Shown: one piece after another, positions 20,158-24,448 of the stretch
Position numbering within the stretch: the stretch's first letter is position 1
How the letters are laid out: every line of letters starts with the position of its first letter
Assembly (NCBI GenBank): GCA_029933115.1
Contig: JAOZOT010000015.1
Location: 1 to 24,448 of the forward strand
Direction: 5' to 3'
Length of the DNA: 24,448 bases
Source of the DNA: Anaerolineae bacterium
GTDB taxonomy: Bacteria; Chloroflexota; Anaerolineae; E26-bin7
Notes under the pieces: model-generated
Told to the model about the DNA's origin: nothing
Seen by the model: only the letters and a program-made list of their open reading frames with translations
Databases searched by the model: none
Program-made: the position numbers and the translations under genes

Positions 20158-21915
20158 AGAGCCCATGCCCCAGAGCCATTCCTGGACTTTGGCCTGCTGC
20201 TCTCTTCTGGTAGGAGGGAGAGACAGAGGACGGCCACGGGCATCAATGATAACACCCACTGCTCCGCCTTCCAATTCTGTGGTTGCCCCCTTGCCTTCGG
20301 TGCCCAGACCGATGTCAAACCGACGCGTGGGTCTCAGTTCCAGGGTCGCTTTGTGGCCTGCACCCAGGGGTAACACCTCCAGAGAGCCATAAGGTATCTC
20401 CATTTCAAGAGCCCTTCCGTCGTCATAAGTTATCCTGAGTTGGAGGGCTATCTCACCCTCGCGGGCTGTGCCCACGGGGGCTATCACAGTGCCCAGGGGG
20501 AGGAATCCATCCCGTTCCATTACTTGAGCGGCCGCCAGGGGCTCAATGGTAGCCGTCACCCCCAGCGGGGCGGACATAGAGGTCACGTCAAGTGCCAGGC
20601 TGCTTACCCCAATGGGTTGCAGGACATCGAGAAGGATCAAGGCGGCCTGGCCATAATGCGGAGCGTGAGCCAGTACCCCACCTCCACCGACGATAAGGTC
20701 CAGGAAAGGCGAAAGTCCAGGATAAGGGGCCGAAGGCTTCCCAGACCATCTCTGCCGAGGCTCCGCCAGGGTAAGGCGCAGAGCCTCACGAGCTACTGCT
20801 TGTTCCAAAAGCAGTTCCCGGCGAGTTTGAGGTACGGTCATGGGCCTGAGTTGCTTGTTGGCAATGATGTCGCGCGCCTCTGCCATTCCCATATCAAAGG
20901 GCAGCCAGCGCAGGATGTTTCTGAGGCCGGCCTCGGTTGAGACGCGGACTATATTGTGGCTCAGCCCCAGATCGCTCCGGGAGACGGAGGTGAAGTGACC
21001 ATCAACGACACTGGCTACGGTCACCGTCGCCCCGCCGATGTCCACCCCCACCACGTTCAGGCCGTATTGACGAGCCAGGTATTTCATCAGATAGCCGAAG
21101 GCCTTGGCACTCGGCAGGACGGGTACCGGGCTCCAGGAACTCAGGCTGCCAAAGCCGGGTATACGCGCCATCTTGCAATCTTGGTAGAGACTGTCGAGTT
21201 CCTCCTGAGCAGCAGTGAGGTCTTCGACGTCCAGAGCCGGCCGGACGTTGTTGACGGCGTGTAGTTCCGCTTCGCTGCCCAGTATCTCTGCTATCAGCGG
21301 GCGGGCCTCTTTGTTACCGGCGAAGACGATCTTGGGCCCGGTCGCACCGTCCATGATGGAGCAGGCCAGAGCTACCACTTCGGCTATGTCAGCCACAGGC
21401 GCTGTGGCTCCGCCATCAGTACCTCCAACGATGAAAACTGCGTCTGGCTGATGGCGTTGCAGGATGCGGATTCTGGCTTCAGCACTGCGCCTTTCTCCCT
21501 GAGCCCCGTCGTCCAAAGAGATGGTATCTTCGATTAGAGCGTAGGTTGACAGGATGGCGCGGCGCGCGCTTTCGATGCTTACATCGCGTGTCAAGCCGGC
21601 CAGTATCACTCGCAGCGGAGCAGCAGCACTGGTAGTGGCTACAAAGGCGTCAACGCCGTTACCACCGGCCTGCTCCGGCGTGATAAGTTGGCCTCGTTCA
21701 TCCAGCAATAGACGGCCGGTGGCCTCCTCAATCTGTTCGATGGCGTGACGCACACCCAGGAGCATGTCGGCCCAAGGGGGTTCAATGGTGCTGAGGGCTT
21801 CGCCCCGGGCCACGAAACGATACTGGCCATCAATCACGTCAATCAGGATAACCTTGGTCGTCGTGCTGCCGCAATCAGCAGCCAAGATGGACTCTATCTC
21901 AAGGCCATTGGCCAT
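20155..21915 (-). CDS. MutL-like ASKHA-family ATPase (glutamate mutase L type)
   Basis: 586 residues. ATG 21915 is chosen with GGAG eight bases upstream; the longer frame to 22038 would overlap the preceding gene. ASKHA signatures: phosphate 1 ILAADCGSTTTKVILIDV (Asp14-Lys20), a GGTDGGATAPV turn, phosphate 2 VVGVDIGGATVTVASV (about 292-307), and the adenosine loop DLIVGGGGVLAHAP (about 400-413). The layout matches the GlmL/MutL family first named beside glutamate mutase in clostridia, whose role there is unproven and may be chaperone- or reactivase-like. No B12-dependent mutase gene (glmE, glmS) is in the window. The last 120 residues form a beta-rich domain. It sits 28 bases after a 6-TM gene and before the barrel-sandwich gene, suggesting a joint membrane-associated function. 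Confidence 0.85.
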   Translation of the reverse strand: MANGLEIESILAADCGSTTTKVILIDVIDGQYRFVARGEALSTIEPPWADMLLGVRHAIEQIEEATGRLLLDERGQLITPEQAGGNGVDAFVATTSAAAPLRVILAGLTRDVSIESARRAILSTYALIEDTISLDDGAQGERRSAEARIRILQRHQPDAVFIVGGTDGGATAPVADIAEVVALACSIMDGATGPKIVFAGNKEARPLIAEILGSEAELHAVNNVRPALDVEDLTAAQEELDSLYQDCKMARIPGFGSLSSWSPVPVLPSAKAFGYLMKYLARQYGLNVVGVDIGGATVTVASVVDGHFTSVSRSDLGLSHNIVRVSTEAGLRNILRWLPFDMGMAEARDIIANKQLRPMTVPQTRRELLLEQAVAREALRLTLAEPRQRWSGKPSAPYPGLSPFLDLIVGGGGVLAHAPHYGQAALILLDVLQPIGVSSLALDVTSMSAPLGVTATIEPLAAAQVMERDGFLPLGTVIAPVGTAREGEIALQLRITYDDGRALEMEIPYGSLEVLPLGAGHKATLELRPTRRFDIGLGTEGKGATTELEGGAVGVIIDARGRPLSLPPTRREQQAKVQEWLWGMGS

Positions 21916-21943
21916 CGCGCGAACTCCAAGAGAGAGGGGGAGA

Positions 21944-22594
21944 CTATAGACCGAAAACGTCAAGCAAGAACCGCACGCGCCCGATGAGCAGTGAAATCCG
22001 AGCCATGACCGTATTGGCGAAGATAGCTCCAAAGGCAATCATAATGAACCAGCGACCTAATCTGGCCCAGGCTCGGATAAAACCGGCCCCAATTCCAGAC
22101 AAACCACCTTTGGCCCCAGCGGCAAAGTGAAAATACAGCAAGGTGCTGAGAGTACCAACGACGATTATCAATCCCTTCCCCAAACCGACGAGGTCTATGG
22201 CACTGATGGTAGCCTGTACCTGGGGTAATATGGAGCCAAACAGGGCTCCACCAATAGCCAGGGCTGCTCCCACACCGAGGAGAAAAGCCACGCTCAAGTT
22301 ACCCATCCAGGCCCAAGAGGTCTTGAGCTTGGTCCATAGGAGGAGGCCCAACACGAGGGGCACTACTGCCAACAGTTTCTCTCCAGTTTCACCGCTGGTG
22401 AGAGGATCAAGCAGCAGGGGGCCTAGAATTCCGTGGATGACGACTACAACTGCGTAGGCTACGCTGGAGCCGATGAAGATGTGCTCGGCCAGGCGATAGA
22501 GGGGGTTATCTCCCAGGAGATAGCTATAGACCAGGATGGTGAGCAGGGCCGCCATCCAGACCCAGATGAAATCCGATCCTGCCAACTCGCCCAT
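21944..22594 (-). CDS. Six-helix integral membrane protein of unknown function
   Basis: 216 residues from ATG 22594, with GAGGAGG five bases upstream. Six hydrophobic segments are visible: WVWMAALLTILVYSYLLG, IFIGSSVAYAVVVVIHG, LLAVVPLVLGLLLW, LSVAFLLGVGAALAIGG, GLIIVVGTLSTLLYF and FIMIAFGAIFANTVM. There are few charged residues inside them and no known transporter motif. The start codon overlaps the stop of the PDWL-repeat gene by one base (TGATG), which usually means translational coupling, so the two proteins probably form a complex. The MutL-like ATPase follows after 28 bases. Not recognised as a named family. Confidence 0.8.
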   Translation of the reverse strand: MGELAGSDFIWVWMAALLTILVYSYLLGDNPLYRLAEHIFIGSSVAYAVVVVIHGILGPLLLDPLTSGETGEKLLAVVPLVLGLLLWTKLKTSWAWMGNLSVAFLLGVGAALAIGGALFGSILPQVQATISAIDLVGLGKGLIIVVGTLSTLLYFHFAAGAKGGLSGIGAGFIRAWARLGRWFIMIAFGAIFANTVMARISLLIGRVRFLLDVFGL

Positions 22595-24448
22595 CACTTC
22601 CTCCTCGCGCCGACCAGAGAGGCCAGGGTGCCCAGAACGATGAGGGCCACGATGGTCAGGTGGGCCGCCGATTGTGCGTCTACACTGGCAATGACCAGAG
22701 ATGGCCACTTGTCGGTCTTGCTTTCGTATTGAGCCGCGCTTGGCAGGCCGCTGATGAGACCCGCCAGTTGGCCTGAATTATGATAAGGTGTGGCCGTGGG
22801 CTCAACGGCCGCGCTGACTGCAGCCATCATCTCGACCTCGTACTGACTTCCCACCTGTTCTATCCACCACTGTAGGGTCTTCTGCTGAGCTGCAAATTCG
22901 ATAATCAGGTCCACATCCTGGATGCCGTTGATGTCCTCCATCACCTGCAACTCGTCGAGGGATTTCCCCTGCCAATAATCCTGGGGCACAAGGGCCCGCA
23001 AATCCGAGGCCAGTTCGCTAGGGGCCGCTGCCTGACCGGGGATGTAGCCCAGATTCACGTAATTTTGCCCGTATTGGTATCCATCATGCTCCCCGGCGAC
23101 TCTCTCCAACAGGTTGCCGGCTGCCGCAGGGCCTGTGGGAAGCAGACTGACAGCCATAAGTCTGGCTTGGCGATCCATCAAGTGCCAGAGAACCGGCTCG
23201 GCCAGGCGGTCCATTTCCGCGGCCGTGGAGGGGTCATAGTCAAAGGCCAGGAGCACTACAGAGCCTAAGGGCAAGCTTTGGATAGTGTTGTAGAAATCTG
23301 TCACTGCCCCTGATGGAAGCTCCGCTTCACCGAACCAGCCACCTCCACCAAACAAAGGGACGATGACGGCCAATGCGACCAGAAGGTAAATAAGCCGGCG
23401 CAGCACCCCTCCCCAAATGCGAGCACGCCTTGGAGCGGTCACCTTTACCTCAGGGGCTGGCTCTTGAGTGATAACTTCCTTGAACAGGTCGGCTTGCTCG
23501 GGGCCAATGGTAACGGCCGCTGCAGGCGCCGGCGGAGCTTTGTGGGGCTTCCCCACTATGGGTTCGACGGGGAGCACGCCCTGGATGCCGGCCAACAACC
23601 CTGTGGTTTCCACGACCTCTATGGCGCTTGGTGCTTCGGCAACACCCTCCTCCTCGCGGGGTCGGAGCTCCTGAAGCCAGGCGGGGATTTCTGCTTTCGC
23701 CAGCCCTTCCACCTCCGGAGCTTCTTCGGCAACAGCCGGAAGGCTGACTTCCTCTGCGAGAGGGGGCAGTGGCGCTTCCTCTTCGCCAGGGGGGGCTTCG
23801 GCCGTCACCGGCGGGCCGAGTTCTTTGAGCCAGTCAGGTACTTCACCGGCAGGCACTTCAACGCCCAGGACCGCCGGAGGCGCTTCAGCCACTTCCTCGG
23901 CCGGCATCTCTTCGCCAGGAGGTACCTCCTCGACCTCTTCTGAAACAGGTATCTCACCCTCTGGCGTGGGCTCTTTCAACCAATCAGGGACTGTTTCAAC
24001 CGGAGGAGGCATCTCCTCCTCAAGCTCCTCCTCTGCTTCTCTGAAGACAGGGACTTGTCCAGGTTCAGGCAGTGGGCCCAGTTCCTTCAACCATTCAGGA
24101 GCTTCTTCCTCCAGTTCAGCCTCTACTGCCGGTGGCGGTGCTTCTGCAGCCGGTGCTTCAAACCCCGGCGTCAATTCTCGCAGCCAGTCGGGTAGCTCTT
24201 CTTCTTCCACTGCCGGTGGAGCTTCTTCCACAGGCGGTGGTGGCGCGCCGGGCTCCGGCCGCAACTCCTGCAACCAGTCGGGTAGCTCCTCCGCTTCTTC
24301 TTCCACCGTCGGTGGAGCTTCTTCCACAGGTGTCGGCGGTGCGCCGGGCTCTGGCCGCAACTCTTGCAACCAGTCAGGTAGCTCCTCCGCTTCTTCCACC
24401 GTCGGTGGAGCTTCTTCCACAGGCGTTGGCGGCGCGCCGGGCTCTGGC
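22594..24448 (-). CDS. PDWL-repeat membrane protein, 5' end outside the window
   Basis: About 617 C-terminal residues are visible; the frame is still open at 24448, so the N-terminus is missing. The first 290 or so residues are Glu/Pro/Ala-rich with at least seven copies of the heptad PDWLxEL (ELPDWLQEL twice, then PDWLREL, PEWLKEL, PDWLKEP, PDWLKEL, PAWLQEL). Then come a TM helix (LIYLLVALAVIVPLF), a folded extracytoplasmic domain of about 200 residues (SVVLLAFDYDPSTAAEMDRL, YGQNYVNLGYIPGQ, DYWQGKSLDEL, SGQLAGLISGLPSAAQYE) and a C-terminal TM helix ending VGARRK. The repeat part is probably cytoplasmic and the folded part outside. Its stop overlaps the 6-TM gene start. In similar Chloroflexota proteins I recall an N-terminal zinc ribbon, which cannot be checked here. 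Function unknown. Confidence 0.8.
   Translation of the reverse strand, partial: PEPGAPPTPVEEAPPTVEEAEELPDWLQELRPEPGAPPTPVEEAPPTVEEEAEELPDWLQELRPEPGAPPPPVEEAPPAVEEEELPDWLRELTPGFEAPAAEAPPPAVEAELEEEAPEWLKELGPLPEPGQVPVFREAEEELEEEMPPPVETVPDWLKEPTPEGEIPVSEEVEEVPPGEEMPAEEVAEAPPAVLGVEVPAGEVPDWLKELGPPVTAEAPPGEEEAPLPPLAEEVSLPAVAEEAPEVEGLAKAEIPAWLQELRPREEEGVAEAPSAIEVVETTGLLAGIQGVLPVEPIVGKPHKAPPAPAAAVTIGPEQADLFKEVITQEPAPEVKVTAPRRARIWGGVLRRLIYLLVALAVIVPLFGGGGWFGEAELPSGAVTDFYNTIQSLPLGSVVLLAFDYDPSTAAEMDRLAEPVLWHLMDRQARLMAVSLLPTGPAAAGNLLERVAGEHDGYQYGQNYVNLGYIPGQAAAPSELASDLRALVPQDYWQGKSLDELQVMEDINGIQDVDLIIEFAAQQKTLQWWIEQVGSQYEVEMMAAVSAAVEPTATPYHNSGQLAGLISGLPSAAQYESKTDKWPSLVIASVDAQSAAHLTIVALIVLGTLASLVGARRK
24200..24448. 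repeat. Tandem coding repeat of about 93-96 bp
   Basis: The GGTGGAGCTTCTTCCACAGG segment recurs near 24216, 24311 and 24404, a spacing of 93 to 96 bases (31-32 codons). The units encode successive VEEAPPTVEEEAEELPDWL blocks of the PDWL-repeat protein. The near identity of the last two units points to recent expansion. Confidence 0.8.

Overview
The window looks like a chromosomal segment of a Chloroflexota (Anaerolineae-like) bacterium. This is inferred from gene style, not from a marker search. The clues are several envelope proteins built on long Thr-Pro linkers, an acidic PDWL-repeat membrane protein, a MutL-type ASKHA protein without glutamate mutase genes, a remA-gmk pair with a 'GKD' P-loop, and hairpin-rich intergenic mosaics. 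No rRNA, tRNA or CRISPR was seen.

Layout. 1-354: a promoter, a short leader ORF with four consecutive His codons and a textbook attenuator, followed by scraps of hisB and hisE. I read this as the scar of a deleted histidine operon. 398-4080 (+): a 7-TM/GAF/coiled-coil histidine-kinase-like protein whose phospho-acceptor His is Gln, then a two-LysM surface protein. 4084-4477: hairpin mosaic plus a bidirectional terminator. 8423-4478 (-): a dCache-HAMP-PAS histidine kinase with an intact H box, followed by a TIG-domain surface protein. 8540-11537 (+): mnmE and an LCP (LytR-CpsA-Psr) ligase. 11574-11809: a terminator and a 162-bp MITE-like element with terminal inverted repeats and a 5-bp direct repeat, which supplies the stop codon of the next gene. 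17198-11795 (-): a compact translation/nucleotide operon remA-gmk-memo-prfA-prmC-HAD-tsaC. 17345-17803 (+): an FmdB-type zinc ribbon gene. 18174-17845 (-): a DarA/YaaQ-type c-di-AMP receptor. 18193-18526: interspersed hairpin repeats. 24448-18527 (-): a five-gene run of a PDWL-repeat membrane protein (cut by the window end), a 6-TM protein, a MutL-like ASKHA ATPase, a barrel-sandwich/KOW protein and a small bitopic protein.

How it fits together. RF1 (prfA) and its GGQ methyltransferase (prmC) sit with tsaC (t6A synthesis); mnmE is nearby but in a separate, opposite-strand transcription unit. This gives a translation-fidelity theme in the centre. Envelope sensing and surface proteins (two kinases, LysM, TIG, LCP) dominate the left half. 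The right-hand five-gene run is the best candidate for an undescribed system: an ASKHA ATPase tied to two membrane proteins and a domain-rich soluble partner, with no known substrate. The other notable results are the his attenuator relic, the Gln-for-His kinase and the MITE that terminates tsaC.
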